Origin: Carpediemonas membranifera
Lineage: Eukaryota; Fornicata
NCBI GenBank assembly: GCA_019828565.1
Contig: JAHDYR010000005.1
Span: forward strand, 1,550,001-1,614,000
Reading direction: 5' to 3'
Length of the DNA: 64,000 nt
Below the pieces are notes generated by a model that ran no database searches, was not told where the DNA came from, and saw nothing but the letters and a program-made list of their open reading frames with translations. Positions 30,585-40,348 of the stretch are shown here, one piece after another (position 1 is the first letter of the stretch; each line of letters starts with the position of its first letter). The translations under genes were made by a program, and so were the position numbers.

Positions 30585-30929
30585 AGTTACTGTGGCAAAT
30601 AGCGAGAGAGCAGCCAAACCAAGCCAGGAAGCAGGCACTAATCAGGGGAGTGGGTAAGGGGTCAGCCGCTGGGATCGGCGGCCCACATTATGTGTGAGTG
30701 CCCAGAGGTTGAAAGAGGAGATGACTGGGAAAAGATATGGAAGACAGCTAAGGAGAGGACCAGGGAATTGCAAGTCAGAAGAGGCCCGAATGGGAGGTGG
30801 TATGAGAAGAGGCCAATCTTAGAGGTGCAACAACTAGTGTTAACAGGGTCGGAAGAGATATGGGAAGGACTGCGAGCTGGGCTGAGAGCCCTGGCAAAGG
30901 TCTATGATAGCTATAGAATAGATGGATAG
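30404..30929 (+). pseudogene. LINE ORF2, C-terminal zinc knuckle
   Basis: Two short frames together carry RRCPLCTKESEIELLW and, about 45 residues later, PHYV then CECPEVERGDDWEKIW. This matches the C-x2-C, H-x(n)-C finger at the end of many LINE ORF2 proteins. A frameshift near 30690 splits it. Confidence 0.6.
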
Positions 30930-31704
30930 ATAAGGAACACCACATCCAGAAAGGGGGCAGGGAAGCATAGACTCTGGGATCAAGGGGAGACCCCCCATGT
31001 TTCCCAGGGAGAGGGCAGGGCCAGGGACAGAGGAAATCCATCAATTGGATGGTTGCACCACTCGCGGTGAACCTAAGGAAACTGCAGGGACTGAGCATGG
31101 GATACGGGGGGATATGACGTCCCCGCCGCCCTTGTGAACGATAGAGGGACGCTGGGAAGTGTAGCACAAGAGAACTATCATAAGGGGTACTAGGCCTTGC
31201 AGATCTAGAGTCTGTGTTAGCCCTAGCCCACGCCGCCTAACAGGGGTAGATGAGAGGGACTTAGTTGCTTTCCCCGCCCACGGGTAGGCCACTTAACAGG
31301 GTCGTGGGGGCACTGAACAGGGAATCTGGAAAGAGGAGAGGGTGCCATGCTTGAACGACCCCGTAGGGACTGCAGGGAATCAGGGAGTGCTATAGAGAAG
31401 GTCTTGCAGGACAAACCTGCCTGTGGAAGCACCGAGGACAGACCCCCAGGCTCCCTGGAAGCTGCCGGGTTTACAGGGAGACAGGAAAGCGCTCAGCGCA
31501 CGGAGATGGCGAAGGCCTATGGGGGGAAGTGAAATCGGGAGTGAGCGGAAGCAGTAGCACCGAATCGCTCGTTGGACGCAGCTGACAAGTTCAATCGCAG
31601 GGAGGAGGCAGCGCCCCGGGGAACTCGGCTCCAGTAATAAGGGAGATCAGCCTAAGTAACCGGGGCCCGATACCAGGCACCATAAATTGTCTTTCTTTCT
31701 TTCG
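30930..31704 (+). other. LINE 3' untranslated region
   Basis: No supported gene. The end is taken at the TCTTTCTTTCTTTC run because DIRS-type coding sequence on the other strand begins immediately beyond it. Confidence 0.4.
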
Positions 31705-32325
31705 GCTTGGGCTGACGTGGCGACCCGGTGATCTCGATCGGGACGCCTGCCTCGATCCACGAGACCACGTCTGAGGGCGCTCCCGAGGCGGACCAGAGCT
31801 GATGACGGGCTATCGTGGGAAATGTGAGGAGTCTCGGAGGAGCAGAGAGACGTTGAGGAGGGATGTGCGAGTGTGAGAGGTGGTGAGAGAGATCTTGAAG
31901 ATGGCTTGTTACTGGCGGCTTCTTTTCGGTCCGGGCTTGCCCGCCTTGAAGGCGGAGCGCTCTTGCTGAGCCTGGGCCAGACGGGGAAATTTTGCCAGCG
32001 TGTGAAGAATGCGCTGCTCGAGCTCCAGTTGGCGCGTGGCAACATCGGTGTGTTGGGCGTCTCTCGGCGGGGTGGCGATGAAAGCCTTTGAAGCGATGCT
32101 CACAGCTGCGGCTGCCTGGTAGCCGTAACGGTCCTTGATGTCGAGAGATCGGTGGACGCCGCACTTGGCGTGTCTCCGCCCCGTCGCGGAATTGTGACGT
32201 CGCGGTTGGTCTCGGCGTCTGACTGGGCAGACGGTCCGGTAGACTACGTCTATATCCCATAGGGCACCAGTCGCCAATGAATATGCCAGTCCCCCAAAGA
32301 CCCACAGCAACTCTAGCATCATCAT
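31705..32325 (-). mobile_element. Truncated DIRS-type element (gag and start of RT ORF)
   Basis: The ORF 32325-31909 encodes a protein whose KDRYGY motif and Lys/Arg-rich end match the gag-like ORF of the neighbouring full element (35884-35372). Another frame, ending near 31705, reads APSDVVSWIEAGVPIEI, related to VPSEVVTWLRDGVPISL of the neighbour RT ORF. Everything downstream is missing and LINE sequence follows. Confidence 0.65.
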
Positions 32326-32343
32326 CCGTTTATCACTAACCCC

Positions 32344-33288
32344 TCAAGGGTCCTCAGTGATAGGAGGTCGGCGGGACCCAGCCAGTTGCTCCTCAACAGC
32401 TGTGGGCCCGGGGTGCCAACCCCCAAGGTGGCTGCTCACTGCCACCTTTATCGGCCTCGCCGATGTCTCGTAGTCTAGCCGGAGGGCATCCTCAATGTAG
32501 CGGATCATTGAGGAAGTGTTCGCCCATGTCCCCTTTGCCGCGACTACCTCTGCCGGGATGCCAGCCAGCACCATGTCGGCTGCGCTGCCCCTTCTGAGGC
32601 CGTGCGGTCGCACGTGCTTCGACAAGATCAACTCGAGCAGCACCACGATCTCTTGATAGGGTAGAGACCAGAGGGAGTCGTTCTCCGAAGCGCCCTCGTC
32701 CATGCGGAAGACCACCTGCTCTGAGAGCCATGCAGCAGGGTCCAGGGGCCCGTCGATCCGGGGTATTAGCTTATCGACTCTCTCACGCCTCGTCTTAGTG
32801 CCTCTGATGCGAATGCGGAGACCTCTTGCGACTGAGTCGGGGGATATGTCACCCATGGTGAGGGATGCGACCTCGCCCGGCCTCGACGTGGAAGCATAGA
32901 CGGTCACTGCGAACGTGAAGGCCTCCCGCCATGAGCCGACTGTGGTGATGTTAGCCCGGTGTCTGTCGAGGCGATCTAGAAGCATCTGCGCCCTAATAGG
33001 GACTGCTGGCCCGAGCCTCTTACCAAGAGCCTCTCTTGCGACGCCGAAGACCACCGAGCGGCCATCCACCGGGAGCGACCAGGATGTGTCGATCCTCTCG
33101 AAGAACATCTCAATGGCTCGAAACTTCTTCTTGATTGTATCTCCAGTCACTAATGAAGCTTGTGATACAGCCCATAGGCGGAGAAGGTCAATAGGATCAG
33201 CGAGCGGATGTTGCTCTCGGAATGAAGCAAATTGCGCAAGTGATCCAGCAATCTGGCGCCGATAGGCTATTGAGTACTGCTCTAGCAT
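32344..33288 (-). CDS. DIRS-type tyrosine recombinase
   Basis: The ORF is 314 residues from ATG 33288. The frame is open far upstream, but that part overlaps the RT ORF and is not protein-like. Catalytic residues are visible: Arg in TSRPGEVASL, the H-x-x-R in RPHGLRRGSA, Trp in GTWANTSS and the Tyr in MIRYIE. An N-terminal SAM-like helical domain (YRRQIAGSLAQFASFREQ) precedes them. It joins the circular cDNA to a target without a DDE integrase. Confidence 0.85.
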   Translation of the reverse strand: MLEQYSIAYRRQIAGSLAQFASFREQHPLADPIDLLRLWAVSQASLVTGDTIKKKFRAIEMFFERIDTSWSLPVDGRSVVFGVAREALGKRLGPAVPIRAQMLLDRLDRHRANITTVGSWREAFTFAVTVYASTSRPGEVASLTMGDISPDSVARGLRIRIRGTKTRRERVDKLIPRIDGPLDPAAWLSEQVVFRMDEGASENDSLWSLPYQEIVVLLELILSKHVRPHGLRRGSAADMVLAGIPAEVVAAKGTWANTSSMIRYIEDALRLDYETSARPIKVAVSSHLGGWHPGPTAVEEQLAGSRRPPITEDP

Positions 33289-35141
33289 TGGACTTCTGAG
33301 CGCTCCTTCAAAGATTGCAGGGGAATGAATAGCGCGACAAGTCGGAATGTCTTGTCGGCTTGAAGAGGCGTTATTTCGGAAAAGTCCACGCCGTTGTTGC
33401 TGTGAATCCTGAAGTAAAGGCGATGTTGCGTTAGATGACGCAGAGACATCGCCGTTGGTGATCTTGCATCGGAGACGAGAAGTATGATCGCTAACCTGCA
33501 CTTCCTCGGGTCGGTCAGCGGAGTCTTGCTCACTAGGCGAGAGACCTTGGCGTAGACATGTGTCAGCATGCCAAAGGGTATCGCTGCGAACCACCGTCCG
33601 TCCGACCATGTTCGGTCCAGCATCTCTGCCGGGGTCATCAGGGCCTTGGCCCCGAAGAGCTCTAGGGGCCAGGCATCCTTCTCCAGCGGCCCCCAGGCCT
33701 CTATGGTGCGGCCGATGACCCTCTCCACCGATGTGAGCTCCCGATCGTTCCTGGACAGGGAGTCGGCGAGGACGTTCAGATGTCCTGCCGAGTGCACCGC
33801 TCTGACCGAAATACGCCGCTCGGAGAGCCTCGGTAGTAACTCTCTGAGGATCTCGTCCACGACTGGCGGCGCTTTGGTGGATCCTTGGCGGTTCAGCCAA
33901 GCTACCGCAGCCCTGCTGTCGCAGTAGACCGTCAACTCGAAGGAGCCTGCTTGGTGGTTCTGCATTACGCGCTCCAGGGCTGCGTTGATGGCCCTGAACT
34001 CTAACAGCGTTATGTGCTCGCCTTGGGGCGCTGGCTCTGCAAAATGGATCGGTGATCGGCCCGGAACTCGAATTATGCCCCCTAAACCGCTCAGCGAGGC
34101 ATCTGTCATGACTGTCACCTCGAGCTGTTGCGACATACCCCAGAGATGGAGCAGCTCGCTGGTTGATCTCGTAGGAGAAGGTCTTTCCAAGCGGGTCTTC
34201 CACGCTATCAGTGCGTCCCGAGCATCGCCGTGGATCCGAGTTCGGTACTTGTGCTTGAGTGACTGGGCAGCGCGTTGAAGCGGCCTCAGCTGGGCCACGC
34301 CGTCTGGCCAGATCAACGACGCGAAGCTGAGGTTCCCCAGGAGCCTGGCAGCCGAGTGCTCCGTTAGCCCGGATGCCAGGGCTTCTATCACCCTCGATAG
34401 GTACTTCAGACGCTTGCTCTCGTCTAGCTTCAGCCCCTCGCGGAGTGAATCGATCACGAAGCCAAGGAACGTCGTGGACTGCGTAGGAATGAGCTGGGAC
34501 TTCTGTCTGTTGATTACCAGGCCCATATCCGTCAAGAGGCGGATGATCTTCGGCATTGCCTCCGTCAGGATCTCTTTGCGGCCCGAAAAGAGCCAGTCGT
34601 CCAGATAAATGGTTATGTTCACCCCCGGAAACCTCCTGGCCACGACTGCGCCCGCTTCTAGCATTATCCGTTGGAAGTGAAATGGCGCAGCTTTCCAGCC
34701 GAATGGGAGGACTCGAAACGCATACGGCCTGCCGTCCACAATGAAGCCTAGGAGAGTCCTGTCGGCGGGGCGGACCCCAACCTGATAATAACCCTTGGTT
34801 AAGTCTAATCTGGTGAGCCAGTCGCCCGGGCGAATCGTCGCGAGCGCCCTCTTGATCCCGTGCAATCTGAACGTCCTGTTCTCGGAGGAAACAGCATTCA
34901 GCGACCTGAGGTCGTGAATCAGTCTCGTCTCGGCGAGGGACTTCGGGATGGTGAAAATCGGAGAGACGAGCGTCGGTGATCGCATCGGCACTGCTGCTCC
35001 GAGGTGGAGGAGCGTCTGTAGATGGCGACGGAATTCTTTCCTGTCCTGCGACCGCACTGGTGGGAGGCTCGGATGCCGCGGTCTGCTGAACAGGGAGATT
35101 GGTACGCCGTCGCGCAACCACGTGACCACTTCTGATGGCAC
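33282..35141 (-). CDS. DIRS-type reverse transcriptase-RNase H
   Basis: The ORF is 619 residues from ATG 35141; the open frame extends upstream (INKTWRLWKALG), so the true start may be further 5'. RT motifs are LIHDLRSLN, LTRLDLTKGYYQVGV, VLPFGWKAAPFHFQR and YLDD. RNase H motifs are VMTDASLSGLGG, LEFRAINAALE and VYCDSRAAVAWLNR. The stop TAG overlaps the ATG of the recombinase ORF (ATGCTAG), which suggests coupled translation. Confidence 0.85.
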   Translation of the reverse strand: MPSEVVTWLRDGVPISLFSRPRHPSLPPVRSQDRKEFRRHLQTLLHLGAAVPMRSPTLVSPIFTIPKSLAETRLIHDLRSLNAVSSENRTFRLHGIKRALATIRPGDWLTRLDLTKGYYQVGVRPADRTLLGFIVDGRPYAFRVLPFGWKAAPFHFQRIMLEAGAVVARRFPGVNITIYLDDWLFSGRKEILTEAMPKIIRLLTDMGLVINRQKSQLIPTQSTTFLGFVIDSLREGLKLDESKRLKYLSRVIEALASGLTEHSAARLLGNLSFASLIWPDGVAQLRPLQRAAQSLKHKYRTRIHGDARDALIAWKTRLERPSPTRSTSELLHLWGMSQQLEVTVMTDASLSGLGGIIRVPGRSPIHFAEPAPQGEHITLLEFRAINAALERVMQNHQAGSFELTVYCDSRAAVAWLNRQGSTKAPPVVDEILRELLPRLSERRISVRAVHSAGHLNVLADSLSRNDRELTSVERVIGRTIEAWGPLEKDAWPLELFGAKALMTPAEMLDRTWSDGRWFAAIPFGMLTHVYAKVSRLVSKTPLTDPRKCRLAIILLVSDARSPTAMSLRHLTQHRLYFRIHSNNGVDFSEITPLQADKTFRLVALFIPLQSLKERSEVQC

Positions 35142-35371
35142 GCCTAATGCCTTCCAGAGCCGCCACGTCTTGTTGATGCTCGGGAATGGACGTGTTTCCG
35201 CGCAATTGGTCTCTAGCGCTATCAGATGGCTCTGAGGGGATGGTAATGGGTGAGGGGACGTTGGAGGGGACGGTGGGGGAGAGGGAGGAGGCGATGGGGG
35301 AGGAGATTGAGGAGGACATGGATGAAGAGGAGGGAATGAATGATGATGATGAATTTTGGACAGAGGGCGGT

Positions 35372-35884
35372 TTACCGATTGTTTGCCCTCTTGGGTTTCC
35401 TCGGCTTCCGAAAATCCTCGTCCTGTCTCGTTCGCTCCTTGAGGTGCGGGTTCTTCGCCAGAGTCTTAAACACAACCTCGCTGTCAATCTTCTCAGGGCC
35501 CATGTCGGGTTTCTCTGCGAGGGCCGCCGAGCCGGCAGTGGCGACCGAGAGACCAACGAGGTAACCATACCGGTCCTTACACCACAGAACACGGTGGCGG
35601 AGGTACAGGCGCGAGAGCAATCCATAGCCGTTCAGGCGTCCGAACTTGAAGCCTCGATAGAGGTCTTCGAGGAACTCAGCTTCCTCCTTCATTGACTGGG
35701 AAGCAGGGCGTTTCCAGGAAAGATTTGCCTCCTCCTGAAGCTGAGCCACGGTGGTTTTGAGCTTCCTCTCTTCGGTCTTGTCATCGAGCTGCTCCTTTAG
35801 CTTGTCCAAAGCTCCGGAGAGTTCTGCGATCTTGGCCGTCGCTTGCGTTAGCTCTTCTTGCTCATTGGCGTTCATGCTTGCCAT
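35372..35884 (-). CDS. DIRS-type gag-like ORF1
   Basis: The ORF is 170 residues from ATG 35884. An N-terminal coiled coil (ELSGALDKLKEQLDDK) precedes a small domain with CKDRYGYLVGLSVATAG and a basic tail (RKPRKPKRANNR). It shares its layout with the truncated copy at 31909-32325. Its role is inferred as the nucleocapsid-like protein of the element. Confidence 0.6.
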   Translation of the reverse strand: MASMNANEQEELTQATAKIAELSGALDKLKEQLDDKTEERKLKTTVAQLQEEANLSWKRPASQSMKEEAEFLEDLYRGFKFGRLNGYGLLSRLYLRHRVLWCKDRYGYLVGLSVATAGSAALAEKPDMGPEKIDSEVVFKTLAKNPHLKERTRQDEDFRKPRKPKRANNR

Positions 35885-35994
35885 TCTTTGCTCTCTTTCC
35901 TGAACTGCGACGATTTGATCGGAATCAATTCGATCAGATTAACCTCGACCGCTCAGCCGAAGCGTGGGCGTGGCGCTCCGCTCACCTACCAACA

Positions 35995-36067
35995 GCTGCT
36001 TTAGCTCAGTTGGGAGAGCGTATGACTGAAGATCATAAGGTCGCTGGTTCGAACCCGGCAAGCAGCA
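35995..36067 (+). tRNA. tRNA-Phe (GAA)
   Basis: The cloverleaf is complete: acceptor GCTGCTT/AAGCAGC, D arm GCTC/GAGC, anticodon arm TATGA-CTGAAGA-TCATA and T arm GCTGG-TTCGAAC-CCGGC, with discriminator A. There is no intron and no encoded CCA. Confidence 0.93.
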
Positions 36068-36107
36068 ATTTTGATTATAGACAACAAGACAAAATAAATA
36101 GAAAATC

Positions 36108-36179
36108 TGGATGAGTGGGGATTTGAACCCCAGGCCTTCAGCATGCGAAGCAGACGCTCTACCACTGAGCTACACACCC
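36108..36179 (-). tRNA. tRNA-Ala (CGC)
   Basis: On the minus strand it reads GGGTGTG-TA-GCTC, with anticodon loop TTCGCAT (CGC), T arm TGGGG-TTCAAAT-CCCCA and 3' CTCATCC-A. One T-T mismatch occurs in the acceptor stem and one in the anticodon stem, so it may be weak or decaying. Confidence 0.8.
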
Positions 36180-36693
36180 TCACCGAGTGCAAATCGGTCA
36201 GTCCCCTGCGGAACCAGACAACAGAGACATCAGTATTGATAAGCTCCCTTAATGGACCGGGCCGTACCCTAAGACGCTCAGTTCCAGAGCAAATGGAAAG
36301 CAATTCCACATTAAGGATTCCAGATTCCGTTTGGTTGATTCGAGTGTTGACACATCAGGACCTCACCTCATGCTACATTGTGGGTCACTTTACGTTAACG
36401 CTAACTAGTGGAGTAACCTGCCCAGGGCGCATTGAAGTGACAATAACTCGGCCATAAAGATATCTTCTCATCTCACGTGATTGAGTGAAATCAAACCCAT
36501 CACCGATATAAGCTGGATGAGCGATAGAGTCAGACCTGACAGATGCCAAGGCTACGAAGCCAAACCTTAACAGGAGGGAAGTTCGAGATGTCGTCAATTG
36601 TTCGACTCAGCGATACCGGCCAATGCGGCCAAGCGAGAGATGACTGTTGCCCGAGAAACAATGAATTTATACAGAATATTCATGGCAGGACGG
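36180..36693. other. Intergenic, nothing recognised
   Basis: I see no gene, tRNA or strong repeat in these 514 bases. Confidence 0.4.
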
Positions 36694-38940
36694 TCAAGAC
36701 TTCTCTGGCACCTGCGCGGCATTGAAGATGGTGACAATCTTGCTCACAGGCGCACCTTCAAGCACGACAGTCGCCGCCCCATCGTTGAAGCGTGCATCAA
36801 TGAGCAGCGCCCGCCCCCTCGCAGCAATGTACGTCTCGTATCTGCACACAGCGATGGACGCCAGGCTATCGGGGTTCTTGAAATCCCACAACTGCAGCTC
36901 ACCGTCACGAATGCTCCATTTGCAGAGTATCTGGGGGTTCCCGCCCCGCTGGAGGGCTCCCTGCACCGACGGACTGGTGCCCGTTGCGTCGAGGCGGACG
37001 ATACCACCATGGCCGACGGTCTGGTTGGGGAGGGGCACGACTGGAAGGTCAGCGTCGCCGGTCTCTGCTGACGGCGCCGGATCATGCGCTGACTCGGGCG
37101 CGGGTGAGACCTCCACCGTCTCAGCCGGCCGCGGGGGCTGGGACCGGGGTGTGGCCTCGGTGGTCTCGAGGTCCGGCATGTCCACGGGGGCGGGCGGGCC
37201 TGCGTCGGGTATCGGAGGCATCGCATCCATGTCAGGTTCAGACAGCGGTGCTGGGGGGCTCGACTCGGACTTGGGCTCCGGCGGTGGCTCGGAGTCGACC
37301 AGTCGTGTCGGTAGGGGTGCGGGGGCCAGCCCGGCGTCAGTGGCGACAGGCACCGGCTCTGGCATGGGCGGGCTCTCCATTTCACTGTCAGACACGGCTT
37401 GCGGTGCTGGGGCGGGTTCCGGTTCAGTGGCTGCCGGGCGACTTGAGGGCTTTGGACTCCTCTTCACTGGGCTGGCGGACCTAGAACCGGGCGGGGTGGC
37501 GTTCCTCTTGCTCCGGGAGAGCTCGCGGATCTGTGACCTGAGGTTCCCGATCGTCGTGTTCAAGTCAGCAATCATTTGATTGGCCGTCTTCAGCTTGGCT
37601 TTCTGCATGGCCGTGACATCCTTCTCTGCCTTAAGCTCCATCACCAGTCTCGCGGCCTTGTCCGCGTCCACGCTCGTCTTCTCCTTCTTCCGTAGCTCCT
37701 CCAGCTCGGCCTCCAGCTCATCGACCCTGTCCTCGGCCACGCCAGCCCGCTCCTCGGCCTCAGTGACGAGCTGCTCCATTCCTGCGACGTCACTAGCGCT
37801 CCTGGTGTCCCTGGTCCTGACCTCTATCTCAGCCATGGCAGTCTTTCTCTCTGCCAGCTCTGTCTCCAGCAGCTGAACCCGCTCCATCGCCTCCTCGTGC
37901 ATGCCCTTCCAGTGCTCGATCTCCTCGACCTTCTGTCGGACTCTCGCCTCGGTTTCCTCCTTTGATGAGTTGACGGCCTTGAGCACAATGTGCTCCTTCT
38001 GAAGCTTCATCAGGGTGTCGACGCTCTTGTTGTTCCTCGCTTGCTCCTGTTGCAGCTCGGAGCCCAGCTCGACAATCTTCTGATTCAGGGCAACGATCTG
38101 TGAATCCATTGCTGGTCCCACCACCTGTGTCGACGTGTCCACGCCGGTGATAGCATCAGTGTTGGTGCTGCTTACCTCCGTCTCTGGGCTCACCTGGACG
38201 TCTAGCTCATACGTAAGCTTAGGGAGGACCCTCTCGGTCGCCTGGACGGCCGCGTCGACTCCCAGCTCACGGACTCCCATCTCTGGAGCCGGAGGACTCG
38301 GGCGCGATGTGTAGTGTGTGTGGGCTGGATCGGGCGCTGTATGCGGGTTCGGCTCGGTCTCCATAACATGCTCTGGCCGAGATACACCGCTGCTGACCGT
38401 AAGCATGTCGTAACGGGTCTCGTCGGGCTCCTGAGGCACCGAGGCCGGGGATCCGTACACCTCCATGGCTCTAGGCCTCGTCGCACTCGTGCTCCACGTC
38501 TCGGCGCTCGCTCTCACCGGCCTGTTCAATGGGGCGGGTGGTGTTGGGGCCAGCCGAGCAGGGGGGGCCGGGGCTGCGCGGGTAGGGCGGTAGAGGGGCT
38601 TGCTCGACTCAGACATGCGTACGGGGATATCCGCTACTTCCAGGACGGCGTCGATGATGTCGTCTCTCGGGGTGTTCGCCGCAGAGTAGGTAAACGTCAC
38701 GCCAGTGCGGCACTGGAGTGTGAACTGTGCCTGTAGCTCCTCTGATAGGATTATGGTTTCAATTTCATCCAAGGCATGGATCAATGTGAGGCGCGCGTCT
38801 CTATGCGAGTGTGTTTGGAGGCAACGCCGTTCTGGGAGAATCTGTGTGAGCGCTCAAATGTTGATACAAACATATAACTTCCAGTAAAACGATTGACCCC
38901 GCGACAATCGGTATACGTCGAAGATCTGTTCTGCCGTCAT
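36694..38940 (-). CDS. Coiled-coil protein with conserved N- and C-terminal regions (spliced)
   Basis: Exon 1 is 38872-38940 and exon 2 is 36694-38841, giving 738 residues. Splicing 30 nt joins GQSFYWKLY to ILPERRCLQTHSHRD in phase. Without it the downstream frame has no ATG. The N-terminal 80 residues form a small alpha/beta region (EIETIILSEELQAQF). A Pro-rich linker, a coiled coil of roughly 200 residues (VDELEAELEELRKKEK) and a Pro/Glu-rich linker follow, and then a C-terminal domain (WSIRDGELQLWDFKN). The ends could be PH-like folds, but I cannot assign a family. Confidence 0.7.
38842..38871 (-). other. 30-nt spliceosomal intron
   Basis: On the minus strand it begins GTTTGTATCAAC and ends GCTCACACAG. 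It matches the length and 5' site of the other short introns in this window. Confidence 0.75.
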
Positions 38941-39231
38941 CGCGGTGTTTCGGAGGTGCAGTTTATGTTCGACCAGATTTTGCGATATTGCAAGAGATTC
39001 ACCCTGCGGGCAGCGACTTATAACGATGTATACACGATGGGTTCGTCTGCGGAGGCGATTTTTTGGAGGAGGAGGCTTTGGCTTGTCTCAGGCTCGATAA
39101 GTCGAAAATCTCCGACAATTTGCCCAACATGAAAGGTCAATCGATGGTCCCGACCTGCTGTGTGCCTGGCCTCGATCATTAGACCATTTATGCTACCTCA
39201 TGTTGACATGTATCGATGATGAGACATTTGC

Positions 39232-40311
39232 ATGGATTTGGTGACGCTTTCCCAGAGGCACAGAGAGCACGGTCTTCGCACAGAAGACTATAATGCTTAT
39301 CAAAAGTACTGTTCTCGTCGTTTGGGAACGATCAGAGGCGGACTGAAGAAAGCTTCGCTCGCTGTTCCCAGTGTGAGCAAGGAAGCCGTTGAATCCGACA
39401 GTCTAGTGGAAATCTCGGATAATAGGCAGCTTGAGTTCCTATTTGTTGCATGCGAGCGCTCTTGGGCGCGTGCTATGGCTCTCCGTGACCCCCCGAAGCG
39501 GGAAGAGGGCATCGACCCCTCAATCGCCGACATCCGCGCCCGCCACAGGCACCACCAACAGGTGCGAAAGCTTCGCAAGGCTTGCCGCATCGCGTCTCTC
39601 TTCCAGCGCTACACTGCGGCGAGGGATGACCCTGCGATGACTGCCCTCGCGGTGGGCTACGGCTACTACCTCAACGGGCTCGCCCTTGTGGAGGCACAGG
39701 AGTTCCCCAAGGCGCACGTGGCCCTTATGAAGCACATCGCGATCTTTGGCACGGAGACTACACCGGGCGTGCTGTCGCCGCACGTGCCCCCCGACAGAGA
39801 GTTCAAGCCGCTCGTGGAGGTCTCAAGAAGGTACGCCGCGGACGGTCTGAGGCGGTTCTGCCGCTATCAGATTGCCGGACAGCTTCAAGATAGCGGGGTT
39901 GTTGCCGATATTGATGGAACACTCGATGCTATCGAGAAGAAGGCCGTGAAAGCCAGCGAAGACGAGGTCGCGCCCCTCATCACAGCTCTGCAGGCCGAGA
40001 GCAAGCGCGTGGACGTGGACACCGTCCGCTACACGACCATCGAGGACATCAAGCCCGGTCGTACCCCCAAGGACGTCGGCCTCATCGTGCCAGCCCCCAG
40101 CTTCTTCGACATAGCATTCGAGCGGCTCACTGAGCGCAGCTTGCACGATCGTATTGCTGCAGAGAAGGCCAAGAGCCGCAAGGAGACTGGAAAGGAGACC
40201 AAGCCCGCTGTTGAGAAGAAGGCCGAGGCGACAGAGGAGCCTGCAACTGAGGAGGTCACCGCTGAGGAGGGCGGCATCAAGGGCTGGTTCGGCCGGTGGA
40301 GGAAGAAGTAA
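39232..40311 (+). CDS. SRP68: Signal recognition particle subunit SRP68
   Basis: The ORF is 359 residues. The N-terminal pattern is that of the SRP68 RNA-binding domain: LRTEDYNAYQKYCSRRLGTI, a Trp-containing helix after FVACERSWARAMAL, and HHQQVRKLRKACRIASLF. SRP68 binds SRP RNA with SRP72 and bends it for elongation arrest and receptor signalling. The protein is shorter than the 600-odd residues of animal SRP68. The C-terminal SRP72-binding part is reduced and ends in a Lys/Glu-rich tail (EKKAEATEEPATEE). It is divergent from the coiled-coil gene and ends 37 bp from the convergent ASH gene. Confidence 0.8.
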   Translation: MDLVTLSQRHREHGLRTEDYNAYQKYCSRRLGTIRGGLKKASLAVPSVSKEAVESDSLVEISDNRQLEFLFVACERSWARAMALRDPPKREEGIDPSIADIRARHRHHQQVRKLRKACRIASLFQRYTAARDDPAMTALAVGYGYYLNGLALVEAQEFPKAHVALMKHIAIFGTETTPGVLSPHVPPDREFKPLVEVSRRYAADGLRRFCRYQIAGQLQDSGVVADIDGTLDAIEKKAVKASEDEVAPLITALQAESKRVDVDTVRYTTIEDIKPGRTPKDVGLIVPAPSFFDIAFERLTERSLHDRIAAEKAKSRKETGKETKPAVEKKAEATEEPATEEVTAEEGGIKGWFGRWRKK

Positions 40312-40348
40312 AGACGATAAGCGACATTTATGATTGTAAATACGTAAA

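Larger units (their letters stand above)
24500..31704 (+). mobile_element. APE-type non-LTR retrotransposon (LINE), degenerate
   Basis: ORF1 (24554-27162, one frameshift) and ORF2 (27481-30929, three frameshifts) lie in order on the plus strand. About 770 bases of 3' UTR follow and end near a TCTTTCTTTCTTTC run at about 31690-31704, which abuts a DIRS-type fragment. A short simple repeat is a common LINE 3' end. The 5' edge is approximate. Confidence 0.7.
32344..35884 (-). mobile_element. DIRS/Ngaro-type tyrosine-recombinase retrotransposon
   Basis: Three ORFs overlap on the minus strand: a gag-like ORF, RT-RNase H, and a tyrosine recombinase. This set identifies the DIRS order, which inserts through a circular DNA intermediate rather than by a DDE integrase. 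The coding region appears unbroken. I did not find the split or inverted terminal repeats typical of the group. Only about 19 bp separate its last stop from the truncated DIRS element, and 110 bp separate its gag start from a tRNA-Phe gene. Confidence 0.8.

Noticed and set aside
32344-35625. 1,093-codon ORF as one protein
   Set aside because: The first 780 or so residues overlap the RT ORF in another frame and are low complexity; the recombinase starts at ATG 33288.
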